DNA from: Planctomycetaceae bacterium
GTDB taxonomy: Bacteria > Planctomycetota > Phycisphaerae > UBA1845 > UTPLA1
Direction: 5' to 3'
Assembly: GCA_006969385.1 (NCBI GenBank)
Contig: CP030884.1
Location: 4,520,249-4,584,248 of the forward strand
Length of the DNA: 64,000 bases
Positions 8,388 through 18,682 of the stretch are shown one piece after another. The position numbers were made by a program, and so were the translations under genes. Position 1 is the stretch's first letter, and each line of letters starts with the position of its first letter. Under the pieces are notes generated by a model. It was not told where the DNA came from. It worked only from the letters and a program-made list of their open reading frames with translations, and ran no database searches.

Positions 8388-9096
8388 CCACCTAGTCGAT
8401 GTTCACGTACACGCGGTTTCCGTTCTCCACCGCATCCTCGTAAACACCCAGGATGGCAGCCAGTTCAATCGTTTGGTACGTGTACGCGCCGGTTGTGTCT
8501 TTCGCCGCATCCACATCGGTCGTGAATTCGAACTAGCGGTCCGAGAGAATACTATCTAACGGAGTGCGATGCGATTTTCGCTGCTCGATCACACGCTCGA
8601 ATCGCTCGATTTCCACCGCCACCGCTTCGAACCGCTTGAAGTTAAGAGCGACCATTGCCGCAATGGACTCAGCACTCGGACCCACGATCGTCTCGTATTA
8701 ATCTTGTTAAGCCAGCAATTCTTCCAACTCCGTCGAGCATTCCGACAACTCGTGAAACTCCTCCTTAATCACCTCGAAGTCGAACGCTAAGGTGACCTTG
8801 TCAGCCATGCCCTTTTCAATCATCTGGCGCATCTGCTGAGCGGCTTCGGGATGGGTAATATGCAGAGCTGACCGACGCGATCTAAGAGCATTTACTTGCT
8901 ATCGCTATCGCGAACAAGACATCATCGCGCTGACGTAGTTATAGGTTTCGTCTCAGTTCGAGCTTCGGTAGATGGGGGGCCTAAGTCACACTGGATTTTT
9001 GGGCCGAGACAGCGTTATTGCCGCATGGCGCCAATCTCATTCTGACTGCTCTGTCGAGTAGTGCACCGGCATGTCGAGTAGATGGAGATTGAAAAC
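8388..9096. other. Relic DNA with short minus-strand coding fragments
   Basis: No complete gene. On the minus strand, 8393-8530 encodes about 46 residues ending TIELAAILGVYEDAVENGNR and a few more before a stop, which faintly resembles the C-terminus of a Gfo/Idh/MocA-type oxidoreductase. Around 8700-8890 another minus-strand frame reads MRQMIEKGMADKVTLAFDFE and continues to an early stop. Both lack starts and are interrupted, so they are best seen as debris. Nothing is recognisable in the last 200 nt before the tRNA. Confidence 0.35.
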
Positions 9097-9169
9097 AGCC
9101 GGCGATCGGGCTCGAACCGATGACCTACGGTTTACAAAACCGTTGCTCTACCAACTGAGCTACGCCGGC
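9097..9169 (-). tRNA. tRNA-Thr (anticodon TGT)
   Basis: The 73-nt minus-strand sequence folds as a full cloverleaf: acceptor GCCGGCG with CGCCGGC, D-arm TAGCTCAGTTGGTAGAGC, anticodon stem ACGGT with ACCGT around loop TTTGTAA, and T-arm with GGTTCGAGCCC. The anticodon is TGT (threonine, ACA codons). CCA is not encoded. A tyrosine integrase frame abuts and enters it, which marks it as a probable integration site. Confidence 0.96.
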
Positions 9170-10064
9170 GTCATTGCTATCACTTCGCGGATTATACCCT
9201 GAAAATCCCGATTGCGAGGGCTCTAGGCCGCTTTTTTTATCATCGCACATTTCGGGTCGGGCCTTCAGTTCGTCGCGCCATTTCGCGCTGTTTTGCACCG
9301 TTTCGCGCTGCAACTGGTGACACTTAAGGTGACCCCTGTCATCAACGGTATCGTCAGTGCCGGTGGGCTGCAGCTTTGCTGACTCGGCAGCTGATTCGGG
9401 TCCGTCGTCATCGGGTAAGAACGCAAGCGCTGTCGCCGTATCGTCGATTCTCAGCGGCGAGTAAGTGCCATAGGTGAGTCGGGGATCGCTATGGCGAGCC
9501 AGTGCTTGCGCCTGCTTAACCGACGCACCTCCTTTGGTGAGACACGAGATGTAAGTCGTACGCAGTGCATGGAAGTCCGCCACCCTGCCCGCATGGTCTT
9601 CCACCATCAGAAAGTCGCTCTCTGCTTGACTCCGTGCGTCTGAGGCGTTTACAGCTTCAGCGAGCCATCGTTGCCGCGCTGCGTTCAAATCGTGCCGTAG
9701 GATCGCTGCTGCTTTCTCATGCCAAGTACCCGGCCATAGTGGGCCGTCTAGTCTTCCTTCACTGATCCATGCTTTCAGTCGAGTTGCGAGTGCAACCCGG
9801 ATTAGTTGGTGATCTTCTCGACGACGCTTCGAGGTATCAGCGCGCAACACCAGGCATGGTGTGCCGCCGTCTTCAATGAGACTACTGGCCGTCAAACTGC
9901 GGAGTTCGCGGGCACGGAAGCCAGTGCCGGCAGCGACTCGATAAAGCATCGCCCGATCAGGCCCACTGATGCCACGAAACGGCTTGCCTGCCTCGGCTGC
10001 TGCGTAAAGCGCGGTCAGTTCATCGGCGCTGAGTGCCCGCCGCTCTCGTTTCCGATCTGTGGCC
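9125..10064 (-). pseudogene. Tyrosine recombinase (integrase), 5'-truncated
   Basis: The catalytic domain of a phage-type integrase is open from a point after a stop near 10065 down to a stop inside the tRNA-Thr gene. The active-site residues are all visible: Arg in TGFRARELRSLT, the HxxR box in DFHALRTTYISCL, His in ARHSDPRL and the Tyr nucleophile in TYGTYS. The N-terminal SAM-like core-binding domain is absent: in-frame sequence begins about 35 codons before the ATG at 9949 (RRALSADELTALYAAAEAGK) after a TAA. The last 15 or so codons are tRNA sequence. It is probably a relic of the event that used this tRNA as attachment site. Confidence 0.85.
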
Positions 10065-10065
10065 G

Positions 10066-10430
10066 CGTATTAGCTACTCAAGTGGTTGAGTACGTCGTCG
10101 CGGATACGCGAGATTCCGTCATGCCCGCTTGGACCCAATAAGGGACAGAATGGCTGGGTCGCTATTGGCAATAATCCGCCCGCAGTCCCCAGTGGTTCAG
10201 CAACGGTTGGGTGGCTATACCCTTCCGCTAGCGGCAGCATCTGGCCCAATGATGTGAACCATTTCGGTATGGAGCCACATACTGCAATAAGAACACATAT
10301 TTAGAAGGTTTGTTAGGAGAAGGCCACAGTGGGCTATCATCGCTTATCTTTATACGAGTGTTCCCGTCTTATCATTGAAGACGAGAGAAGAGAATTTCAC
10401 AAAAGGGAGATTTATTCTTGATAATCGGCG
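10066..10430. other. Intergenic stretch, nothing recognised
   Basis: No convincing frame, RNA gene or repeat was seen. It may hold the eroded 5' part of the integrase gene, but no homologous residues could be read in any minus-strand frame. Confidence 0.4.
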
Positions 10431-13209
10431 CTAAAGACCCTCAATAATCACACCTATATCACGAGCATCAACCAATCCGTCACTATTCACATCCGCAATA
10501 ACAAGATGATTGGGGATTTCCGATGTGCCTAGAAGAACCGCCACAAATGCATCAAGATCTGCGCCGTTAAATACACCGTCCCCATCAATATCTAAAAATG
10601 GCGAGGTCAAGCTGAACTCGAAGTAGTTTACATTGAACTCTTGCCCTGATTCACCGGCGTTGTAGAGCCGCACCGGCACCTGCGAACGAAAACTCGCCGT
10701 CGAGCCCGGTTTCCCAATCGTTCGGGTTAACAAAAACATAGGACGCGTCGGAGAAGTCCTGATTGTAATCGCCTTGGAATGACGAATTCCCGGCACTGAG
10801 CGCTCCGCCGACCGCTTGAAACGTGCCGTCGGCAACGCCATCGAATGAAATGCGACCAATCTCTCGTTGGCCTTGAGCGGGTGTCAGGAAGACATTGTCG
10901 ACTTGCAACCGACCACCGGAGAACCAGGTGCTCGCCGGATCGATGAACGACACTACAACAGAGTAGGTGATGCTGCTCGGGTTTTGGAAGTCGATGTCGA
11001 AGATTCCATTGGACTCTCCGTCGAGTGCGGTGCTGAAAGTGGCGTCGCTCAACAATCCGCCGACCTGTTGCCAGCTACCATCCGCAACCATCGGGAAATA
11101 CAAGCGATCGCCATCGGGATCTTCGAAGCGCAATTCATAATTACCGAGAAACTCTAATCCAGGGCCAAAGGGTTCCGACGGGTCCGACAAACCGCGCACG
11201 CATGCCGTAAGCGTTGCATCGCTCAAGTCCGTCGAAGGCAATCGTTGGCCGGGCCAATTGAGGCCGGCAAACCAATCGGCGGTCGCAGGTATCGATACGC
11301 TTTCAACAACTATCTCACCCGCGCCGGTCGAACCGCCACATCCGGCGTCATTCAGCGGCCTGGCAAGAAAGCGAGGACTGAAGGAGGTCGTATCAACCAG
11401 TTCGCTCGAGCCTACCGAAATACCGGCAAACGCCTGCTCGCCGTTGATATCCGGCGACCAGCCCGGTGTCGTGCTGAACAACTGCCCACCTTCAATCGCG
11501 GCGGTATCCAAAAACACAGTCTCGGTAGTATCAACAACATTTTCGAAGTCGATATCCAATCCGGCAGCAATAAACGACTGAAATGCCTCGAGTCGTAATT
11601 GGTAGGCACCGCCGACCACGTCTCCCAACATATCAGCGCTCAGCGTGAGTTGGTTGATATCAAAGGTGGCCGGCACCAAGTTGTCCCAAAACAAACCGCC
11701 AAACCAACCGCTGCCGTTCGAATTGTCATTCGAGACTACGACGTTATCGACATTGAGTGTCCCCCCCGTACCCCACGAAGGCCCAGCAATGCCATCGTTG
11801 TCAAAAGCCACGACGGCAGTAAAGCTCGGCGAATTGACATCGAATACACCGCTGGCGGGATTGCCGTCCGCATCGGCTTCGGTCGCACTGTCAAGAAAAC
11901 CGCCGACATTCTGATAAGCACCCGTCGTCGCACCATTGAAGCGGTGACGGTTGCCGTCCTGGTCTTCCAACCGCAGTTCGTAATCGCCGAGCATTTCGCC
12001 CGCCATCATGTCGGCGGCACCCTGAATATCCGCAGTGAAACCAACGGTACTTAGGTCAAAGGGTTGAGGACCACCCACGAGCTTGAAGCGTAGGTCATCG
12101 AGATGGCCCGCACCGCCGTCAAAGCCGATCTGGTTAAACGTCCAAACCGGGCGCACCGAAACCGTATTTGCCGGTGCTGTCGACTGCAGCGCCGGATTAT
12201 CGATCCATACATCTTGGGGCGAGGTGCCGTCCAAGATCATCACTTCATCAGGCGTTCCGATGACATTGGAATCACTATCGAAGAACTCGATGCGCATGGT
12301 CATAAAGTTGCTCGCCGGCAAAAGCGGGTCATCCGAATTGACGCGCGACCAAGCATCAATCTCCCATACTTGACCCGGCTCGGCCGGCAGCGTTTGGTAG
12401 ATGCCCGATTCGTTGTCCGAACCATTGAACTGGCCGAACATCTTGCATTCCCAATCTCCGGTGCGCGGCGTGATCACAAAGTTGGTCGCATCGACCGTCT
12501 CCGCTATGACGTTAAAGCCCGCACTAAAGATTTCCCAACTGGCGAGCGAGCCGCCCTCATCTTCGAAGCTGGGGTTATTCAACGGCGTCGCGCCGGGGAA
12601 GGCAGGAAGCGTAAACGTCAGTCCGGCGAACCAGGTTCCAGACGTGATGTCCACATTGTCCACGCTCAGGCGCGCCGCGCCGGACGAGTTGATACCAATA
12701 CCGGCGACGCCTTATGCGGACATGCTGTCCACTAAGATCGCCCCGTCCCCGGTACCGCCGAAAGCCGCACCCGATGAGCCGTCGTCGCAGCTCGGCGTAA
12801 ATCCTTCCGTGTCGGGCGTCACACCATCGCCGCTAAGGAACACCGCGTTGGTGGTTTCGGTAACGGAGTCGAAACTCTCATTGGCCAAGTCGAAGGTGAT
12901 TTCACCCATATCGACCACCACGGCACCGGTTCCGTTTACACCGATACCCGAGGCACCCTCCGCAATCACGCCCGTCGTACGGGCCGTTCCAACGGTGCCG
13001 CCGTATGCACTTTCGCCCGTGATGCCGGTATCGAAATCATCCGTGCCACCATTACCTTGGCCGATGAAAAATGCGCCGCTACCCATATTGGTAACGCTAT
13101 CGAAATTTTTGTTGAGAACTTGAACGCTGACGACGCCGGCGCTCGCCTAAAAGATGGCACATGCTGTTGCTAGTGAAAAAAATTTGCCTGGGGTATGCAT
13201 CCTTCTCAT
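10431..13209 (-). pseudogene. Secreted multi-repeat protein with dockerin-like C-terminus, interrupted
   Basis: A conceptual protein of about 925 residues starts MRRMHTPGKFFSLATACAIF, a signal peptide, then meets an in-frame TAG (13147-13149) just before ASAGVVS. The same frame continues through Gly/Asp/Thr-rich sequence to an in-frame TAA (12712-12714), then 670 open codons. A frameshift near 10680 is needed to reach the conserved tail. The body has a carbohydrate-binding-like segment followed by three related modules of about 100 residues (for example LGDYELRLEDQDGNRHRF and LGNYELRFEDPDGDRLYF). The tail has LDIDGDGVFNGADLDAF and ADVNSDGLVDARDIGV, an EF-hand/dockerin-like pair typical of planctomycete secreted proteins. 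Three lesions suggest decay or sequencing errors. The function is unknown. Confidence 0.75.
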
Positions 13210-13477
13210 TCTCCGTTTGAGTGCGAATCTGATTGTTTTTCTTCAGGTGACAAAAAAACTCGTCCGAATCGATTTAGGATTCGAGGCGAGTTTCAAAAAA
13301 CAAATGTAACGAGCTAGTTAGTCGTCCCTAAATTAATCATTTTGGCCTTTGTTTATCTCGTGAATCGGCTGCGCCGTGCGGGTACACTTTGCAAGTAACC
13401 CGACGACTTTGGGTCAAAACCCTGCAATTCAGGGATGACTAAATAGCGTAAGATTTGTTCCACTATAGTTGAGTTCA

Positions 13478-15763
13478 TCATCCTACCCGATCCGCAGGAT
13501 TGTATCTCCAATCGCCTCGGCTCAGAACGCGAGCCATGCCAACCTGTCCCACACATATACCGCCATCATTGACGGGGATGTTCTGCCCCCACAGCACAAG
13601 ATATTCTGAGGGCATGAATTGCAGCACAGCGTCCAGTAGCACTTGGTTCTGCCAAACACCTCCTGATAGGACCACAGTGCGGCATGCATATTCTACCGCG
13701 GCATCAACTGCCGTTTCCACCACCAAACGGGCCAGCCAACGATGGAAACTCGCCGCCAGATCTTCCACCGACATCCCCTGCTCGCGGCACGCCATCAGTT
13801 TATTGATAATCTGTTTCCAATCGCGCACGTCTTCGAAGGATCTTGCATTCGGCACCGAACCACGACGCACCCGATGCTCGAGCCACAGCGCCGCTTGCCC
13901 TTCAAATGAAATCGCGCGCGTGAACCCGCACACCGCCGCGGCGGCATCGAACAATCGCCCGACCGATGTCGTCGGAATCGAACGAATGCCGGCCCGTACC
14001 AGCGCCTGTGCCTGTCGAAAACGCGCGGGGAAATTAAATGGTGCGCGTTCCAGCAGCGCCGGATCGACATCGGGAAGAAACGCGGCCGCCGCCTGCACTG
14101 GAAATCGCGCTGCGGCGTCCCCCCCCGGCATCAACACCGGTTCAAACAGGGGGCGGCGTTGAAATCCGTCGCGCACGGAGCCGATCAGCACCTCGCCACC
14201 CCAAATCGTCTCGTCGCGCCCATAACCGGTGCCGTCCAACGCGATTCCGACCACGGTTTCATCCAACCGTCGATGTTCCAGCAAGACGGCGGCGATGTGT
14301 GCCTCGTGATGCTGGATTGCTATATGCCTCGCCCCAGCGAGCGTTAATGCGAAACGCGTCGAAACATACTGCGGATGTAAGTCGTGCGCGATGATCAGCG
14401 CCGCTCGATCGACGGCATACATCGTTAGCAGATCGTCGATCGTTGCTTCGAAAGCGCGGTTCGTTTCCAATTCACCCAAGTCGCCGATGTGCTGGCTGAC
14501 GAACACTTCGCCGCCGACAGCTACCGCAATCGCATTCTTCAAATCCGCCCCAACGGCGAGGATCGGGGCCGGCGTTGCTAATTCGGCCACACTCGCCGGC
14601 GCATAACCCCGCGCGCGGCGCACCATCAACGGCGCGCCCCGGCGCACGGACACCACCGAATCGTCCACGCGCCGCTGGATCGCGCGCTCCCCGATCAAAA
14701 AACGATCTGCGATCCCCGCTAGTTGCTCCATGGCGGTCGCGTCTTCATATGCAATCGGTTCGTTCGATCGATTGGCGCTGGTCAGCACCAGCGGATCAGG
14801 CGCGCCTGCGTCGAATAGCAATGCATGCAACGGTGTGTAAGGCAGCATGAGACCGACATCGTCGCTGTCGGGTGCGATTTCTGGGAAGTCTGCCTTTGCC
14901 GGGATCAACACAATGGGACGGGCGCTGCTGGTTAACAAATCGACGTGCAGCGCCGTTAGCCGCGCAATGCGACGGGCGCTTTCGATTGACGAAACCATCA
15001 AAGCGAATGGCTTTTCTTTACGAAACTTCCGTTCGCGCAACGCGTTCACGGCGCGCTCGTTGCCGGCGTCACATGCCAGGTGATAACCACCGATGCCTTT
15101 GATCGCGATAATGCTGCCAGCATTCAGCGCTTGCACCACGCACCGCAGCGCATCGTTGCCCGTGGCAGCCGTTTCACCCGTAATCATAAAACGATAGGCG
15201 GGCCCGCACTGTGGGCAGGCGACCGGTTGCGCGTGATAACGCCGGTTCGCCGGATCCCGATATTCACGGTTACACGCGTCACACAATGGCCAAGCGGCCA
15301 TCGTGGTGTGCGGGCGATCGTAGGGCAGGGCACGCATGATCGAGAAACGCGGACCGCAGTTAGTACAATTGATATAAGGATAGCCGTAGCGACGATCGGT
15401 CGCATCGCGCAGCTCGCGCAGGCAGTCCGCACAAACCGGCAAGTCGGGGCTGATATGCGTCGTCGGCATCCCGCCGCCCACGGCGCTGTTACGAATTGTG
15501 AACGACTCGTGGTATTCCAACGCGGCAGATTCGATGATTAGCTCGGACACCTTGGCCGCAGGCGGCGGCTCGTTGCGAACGGCGCGTGCGAAGTTCGTTA
15601 ATGCGTCCGGCGGCCCTTCGATGTGAATCGTCACGCCCTGTGTATCATTCAGCACCCAACCGGTCAGCTTGCATTCAATCGCAAGGCGATAAATAAACGG
15701 TCGAAACCCCACGCCCTGAACGGTACCGCGCACCAAAATCCGTTGGGCGACGCGTGTGGACAT
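13478..15763 (-). CDS. hypF: Carbamoyltransferase HypF, [NiFe]-hydrogenase maturation
   Basis: HypF makes carbamoyl-AMP from carbamoyl phosphate and ATP and passes the carbamoyl group to HypE, the source of the CN ligands of the NiFe site. The 761-residue protein has the family order: acylphosphatase-like domain with GTVQGVGFRPFIYRLA at residues 12-27, two zinc fingers (CADC...CTNCGPRFS and CDAC...CPQCGP, about 110-190), a YrdC-like domain (about 200-385, SSARPIVLIPA) and a Kae1-like domain with HHEAHIAAVLLE and ALDGTGYG. The length is normal. It is last in the hypC-hypC2-hypD-hypE-hypF operon and overlaps hypE by one base (TGATG). Confidence 0.96.
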   Translation of the reverse strand: MSTRVAQRILVRGTVQGVGFRPFIYRLAIECKLTGWVLNDTQGVTIHIEGPPDALTNFARAVRNEPPPAAKVSELIIESAALEYHESFTIRNSAVGGGMPTTHISPDLPVCADCLRELRDATDRRYGYPYINCTNCGPRFSIMRALPYDRPHTTMAAWPLCDACNREYRDPANRRYHAQPVACPQCGPAYRFMITGETAATGNDALRCVVQALNAGSIIAIKGIGGYHLACDAGNERAVNALRERKFRKEKPFALMVSSIESARRIARLTALHVDLLTSSARPIVLIPAKADFPEIAPDSDDVGLMLPYTPLHALLFDAGAPDPLVLTSANRSNEPIAYEDATAMEQLAGIADRFLIGERAIQRRVDDSVVSVRRGAPLMVRRARGYAPASVAELATPAPILAVGADLKNAIAVAVGGEVFVSQHIGDLGELETNRAFEATIDDLLTMYAVDRAALIIAHDLHPQYVSTRFALTLAGARHIAIQHHEAHIAAVLLEHRRLDETVVGIALDGTGYGRDETIWGGEVLIGSVRDGFQRRPLFEPVLMPGGDAAARFPVQAAAAFLPDVDPALLERAPFNFPARFRQAQALVRAGIRSIPTTSVGRLFDAAAAVCGFTRAISFEGQAALWLEHRVRRGSVPNARSFEDVRDWKQIINKLMACREQGMSVEDLAASFHRWLARLVVETAVDAAVEYACRTVVLSGGVWQNQVLLDAVLQFMPSEYLVLWGQNIPVNDGGICVGQVGMARVLSRGDWRYNPADRVG

Positions 15764-16791
15764 CAGCAGATACGCGGGAGTGGATCACCCACTAGCACAT
15801 CAATGATGCGCTTGGCACCAAACGATGTGCGGCCGACGACTCTACCGTAATGATCGTCAACAATGGAACCGATAAAGCGCGCCTCCTCCCCTCCTGGGGT
15901 TTGCCGTAAGGCATCGAGCGCGGCGTCACAGCATTCGGCGCTTACGACGGCGACGAATTGCCCTTCGTTGGCCACATGCAATGGGTCGAGCCCAAGTAGC
16001 TCGCAAGCACCACGCACGGCATCGCGCACCGGCACCTGCGCTTCCTCGATGAGCACCCCCAACGATCGACCTTGCGTCAACTCGTTTAAGACAGTCGCCA
16101 CGCCGCCGCGCGTGGCATCGCGCATCCAACGCACATCGCCACCGAGTCGCTCCAACAAGCTCGATGTCAGCGGTAACAGGGAACGGGAATCGCTCTCCAA
16201 ATCCGCGTCAAGATCCACTTCGCCACGGGCCAGCAAAATCGTGATGCCGTGATCGCCGATCGGGCCGCTGAGCAGAATCCGGTCACCCGCCCGCACGCGT
16301 TCGGGTGCCAATTGCGCGTCGGCGCGAATCAACCCGACACCGGTGGTGTTGATGATCAGCCCATCGACGCCGCCGTGTTCAACGACCTTGGTATCACCCG
16401 TCACGACCGGTACGTCGATCGCACGCGCCGCGTTTGCCATTGCCTCCACATGATTGCGCAACTCATCCGTACTCAGCCCCGCTTCCAGCACGAAGCCGGC
16501 GGATAAGCCCAGCGGCACGGCACCGGAAACCGCCAGATCATTCACTGTGCCATGCACGGCCAGCGCGCCAATGCAACCGCCGGGAAACACGCGCGGCGTC
16601 ACGACAAACGTGTCAGTACTGAATGCAAGCTTGTTGCCGTTGATATCGAGCGTGGCCGCATCACTCAGCTGATTTAATGCGTCGTTGGCGAAAGCGGGCG
16701 CGAACAAGCCTTCGACCAATCGGCGCGTCGCCTGTCCGCCGGCACCGTGCTGCATCGAAATCTGTTTATCGTTGAAAGCCACCTGAGCCAT
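15763..16791 (-). CDS. hypE: Carbamoyl dehydratase HypE
   Basis: HypE dehydrates the carbamoyl group on its C-terminal Cys to thiocyanate, the CN donor for the hydrogenase iron. The 342-residue protein begins MAQVAFNDKQISMQHGAGGQ, has the PurM/SelD-like ATP-binding fold (STDTFVVTPRVFPGG, TGDTKVVEHGG, RDATRGGVATVLNE) and ends PRIC, the invariant tail with the modified cysteine. The ATG used lies one base after the hypD stop. An upstream in-frame start would overlap hypD by 30 nt. It should act with HypF. Confidence 0.96.
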   Translation of the reverse strand: MAQVAFNDKQISMQHGAGGQATRRLVEGLFAPAFANDALNQLSDAATLDINGNKLAFSTDTFVVTPRVFPGGCIGALAVHGTVNDLAVSGAVPLGLSAGFVLEAGLSTDELRNHVEAMANAARAIDVPVVTGDTKVVEHGGVDGLIINTTGVGLIRADAQLAPERVRAGDRILLSGPIGDHGITILLARGEVDLDADLESDSRSLLPLTSSLLERLGGDVRWMRDATRGGVATVLNELTQGRSLGVLIEEAQVPVRDAVRGACELLGLDPLHVANEGQFVAVVSAECCDAALDALRQTPGGEEARFIGSIVDDHYGRVVGRTSFGAKRIIDVLVGDPLPRIC

Positions 16792-16792
16792 G

Positions 16793-17905
16793 TTAGCGAT
16801 CGATACTGATGGTGACGTCGGCATACTTATATTGTGCGGCGCAAGCCCCCTCGCTCGATACCATCAACGCGCCGACCGGGTTTTCCGGTGTGCAACTCGT
16901 GCCGAACAAGCGACAGTCGCATGGCTTAAGCGCACCTTTTAGCACATCACCGCATTGGGCTTCGACCGGATCGGGAAGGGTCTGCCCGTGCACCCCGATC
17001 TGCTTTTCCGCATCGAAGGCGGCAAACTCATCGCAAAGGGCGTAGGCCGAATCGGGAATCTCTCCCATCCCACGCCATTCGAACGCTGCCCGTGTTTCGA
17101 AGACCAGATCGAGCGCGGCCCGCGCCGCCGGGTTCCCCTCCCACGGCACCGCCCGGCTGTACTGATTTTCAACCTTGGCCACGCCCGCGTTCATCTGTCG
17201 CAGAATCATCGCAATCGACTGCAAGATGTCCACCGGCTCGAAGCCCGATACGACGATGGGTCGCCTAAATTCCTCCGCGACAAAGCGATATGCATCGCAA
17301 CCGATGACCGTCGTTACATGGCCGGGCCCAATAAAGGCATCGAGCCGCATGTCGTCCATTTCCAACAACGCCCGAATCGCCGGGTTCACCAAAATGTGAT
17401 TGCAGAACACGTAAAAGTTCTCGACGTTGGCTTGCCGCGCGCGCATCAGCGTTACGGCGGTCGAAGGTGCCGTCGTTTCAAAACCGATGGCAAAGAACAT
17501 CACGGGGCGATCCGGATGTTGTTGTGCGATCTTGAGGGCGTCGAGCGGGCTGTAGACCATGCGAATGTCGGCACCGCGCGCCTTGGATTCGAGCGGGCTC
17601 CCCGTCGAACCCGGCACGCGCATCATGTCGCCGAAGGCGGTGAAGATCAGGTCCTGTTCTTCCGCCATTGCCAACCCGACATCCATGCGCCCCATCGGCA
17701 AGACACACACCGGACAGCCGGGGCCGTGGATCAACTCGATATTCTTCGGTAACAGTTGCGCCAGGCCGAAGCGAAAGATCGCATGGGTATGGCCGCCGCA
17801 GACCTCCATGATGCGATAGGTGCGTTGGGGATCGGCGCGTTCGCCGATTTCGGCGGCCAGTCGTTTGATCGTCGCCGCATCGCGGTATTCGTCAACGTAT
17901 TTCAT
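16793..17905 (-). CDS. hypD: Hydrogenase Fe-cofactor scaffold HypD
   Basis: HypD holds the Fe(CN)2CO unit, with HypC, during NiFe site assembly and carries a [4Fe-4S] cluster. The 370-residue protein shows MEVCGGHTHAIFRFGL, GPGCPVCVLPMG and, at the C-terminus, KPCDCRLFGTSCTPENPVGA followed by SSEGACAA, the cluster and thiol motifs. The start MKYVDEYRD matches family length; the longer frame reaching into the previous gene is not needed. It overlaps the second hypC-like gene by 14 nt, fitting a HypC-HypD complex. Confidence 0.96.
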   Translation of the reverse strand: MKYVDEYRDAATIKRLAAEIGERADPQRTYRIMEVCGGHTHAIFRFGLAQLLPKNIELIHGPGCPVCVLPMGRMDVGLAMAEEQDLIFTAFGDMMRVPGSTGSPLESKARGADIRMVYSPLDALKIAQQHPDRPVMFFAIGFETTAPSTAVTLMRARQANVENFYVFCNHILVNPAIRALLEMDDMRLDAFIGPGHVTTVIGCDAYRFVAEEFRRPIVVSGFEPVDILQSIAMILRQMNAGVAKVENQYSRAVPWEGNPAARAALDLVFETRAAFEWRGMGEIPDSAYALCDEFAAFDAEKQIGVHGQTLPDPVEAQCGDVLKGALKPCDCRLFGTSCTPENPVGALMVSSEGACAAQYKYADVTISIDR

Positions 17906-18134
17906 CGCGGGCCTCAAACGACGTAACGCTTTCTGCAACCTTTGCCAACGCCACCCCCTGATGCACGAGCACGCGGTCCCCCGGTCGCGGATCAACGATC
18001 AGATCGATCGCGACAATGGCCCATTGCCCCGTGCATACAAGTTCGACCTCGGCATCTCGCTCTCGTAAGGAACGAATAACGGCGTGCTCGGCTGCATCGG
18101 CACATATCGAACACGAATGGGGCGTTTTCATCAT
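17892..18134 (-). CDS. Second HypC/HupF-like hydrogenase assembly chaperone
   Basis: An 80-residue protein beginning MMKTPHSCSICADAAEHAV and ending in a beta-barrel-like stretch with PRPGDRVLVHQGVALAKV, which matches the conserved VGDyVLvHxGfAi part of HypC. It lacks the MCLAIPG start of ordinary HypC; the N-terminal CSIC instead resembles the HupF/HypC variants with a CxxC. It is inserted between hypC (ATGA overlap) and hypD (14-nt overlap), so it is likely a second chaperone of the same maturation complex, perhaps for a particular handover step. The family is fairly sure; the role is inferred from position. Confidence 0.8.
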   Translation of the reverse strand: MMKTPHSCSICADAAEHAVIRSLRERDAEVELVCTGQWAIVAIDLIVDPRPGDRVLVHQGVALAKVAESVTSFEARDEIR

Positions 18135-18424
18135 GACGCGCCTCGGCTCGGCGTGATCTTAGTCGATCCGTAACGCTGCGCTTCCTCGCGCGCTTCCGCC
18201 GTCTCGCCGAGCGTGCTGAGTAGCGTCAGTTGCTCTTCCGCTTGGGCCGCGCTGATTTTGCTCATTGCAAAGCCGACGTGAATCAACACCCAGTCACCGA
18301 TTGTCGGTTGCTCGTCGAGCAACAGATCGATGCTCACAGCGCGACGCACCCCCATCACATCCACTTGCGCCAAGCGCGTGTCGGTCTCGATGGATTTGAT
18401 TTGACCGGGAATGGCGAGACACAT
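18131..18424 (-). CDS. hypC: Hydrogenase maturation chaperone HypC
   Basis: HypC carries the Fe(CN)2CO precursor with HypD and delivers it to the large-subunit precursor. The 97-residue protein starts MCLAIPGQI, the invariant N-terminus with the essential Cys2, and has GDWVLIHVGFAMSKI. After residue 75 it has an extra charged tail of about 20 residues. The start is certain from the motif; a longer frame upstream runs into the divergent intergenic region. It is first in the minus-strand hyp operon, back to back with hypA. Confidence 0.95.
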   Translation of the reverse strand: MCLAIPGQIKSIETDTRLAQVDVMGVRRAVSIDLLLDEQPTIGDWVLIHVGFAMSKISAAQAEEQLTLLSTLGETAEAREEAQRYGSTKITPSRGAS

Positions 18425-18682
18425 CGTGAGCCTCCGATTCTTCTCGCGGCAAAGAACAGAAACATTGCTTCCACCGCTACATGATACGCTTAACACCAAG
18501 GGCAGCGATAGGTCGTGCGCGAAAGAAGGTACCGGAACCCCACAAAACGCCAATTCGTTAAAAACGATCATGACGCCAACGTAGAACTCGCACACGGCCG
18601 CATTTATGATATAGCAATGAAATCGGTGGCCGGAATACGCCACCTCGATCATCCGTATCGCACCCTAACCGACGGTTCCGTC
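18425..18682. promoter_or_regulatory. Divergent control region between hypC and hypA
   Basis: This 258-nt gap separates two divergent hyp operons and must hold promoters for both. A TATGAT near 18605 on the plus strand could be a -10 box for hypA, but no good -35 lies at the right distance. No operator could be assigned. Confidence 0.4.

Noticed and set aside
8569..8790. A 73-codon plus-strand ORF in the relic region
   Set aside because: Composition is leucine/histidine-biased without any motif; the minus strand shows better but broken coding fragments.
12103..13123. Long plus-strand frames over the secreted protein gene
   Set aside because: The opposite strand shows repeated modules, a signal peptide and a dockerin-like tail, so the plus-strand frames are shadows.
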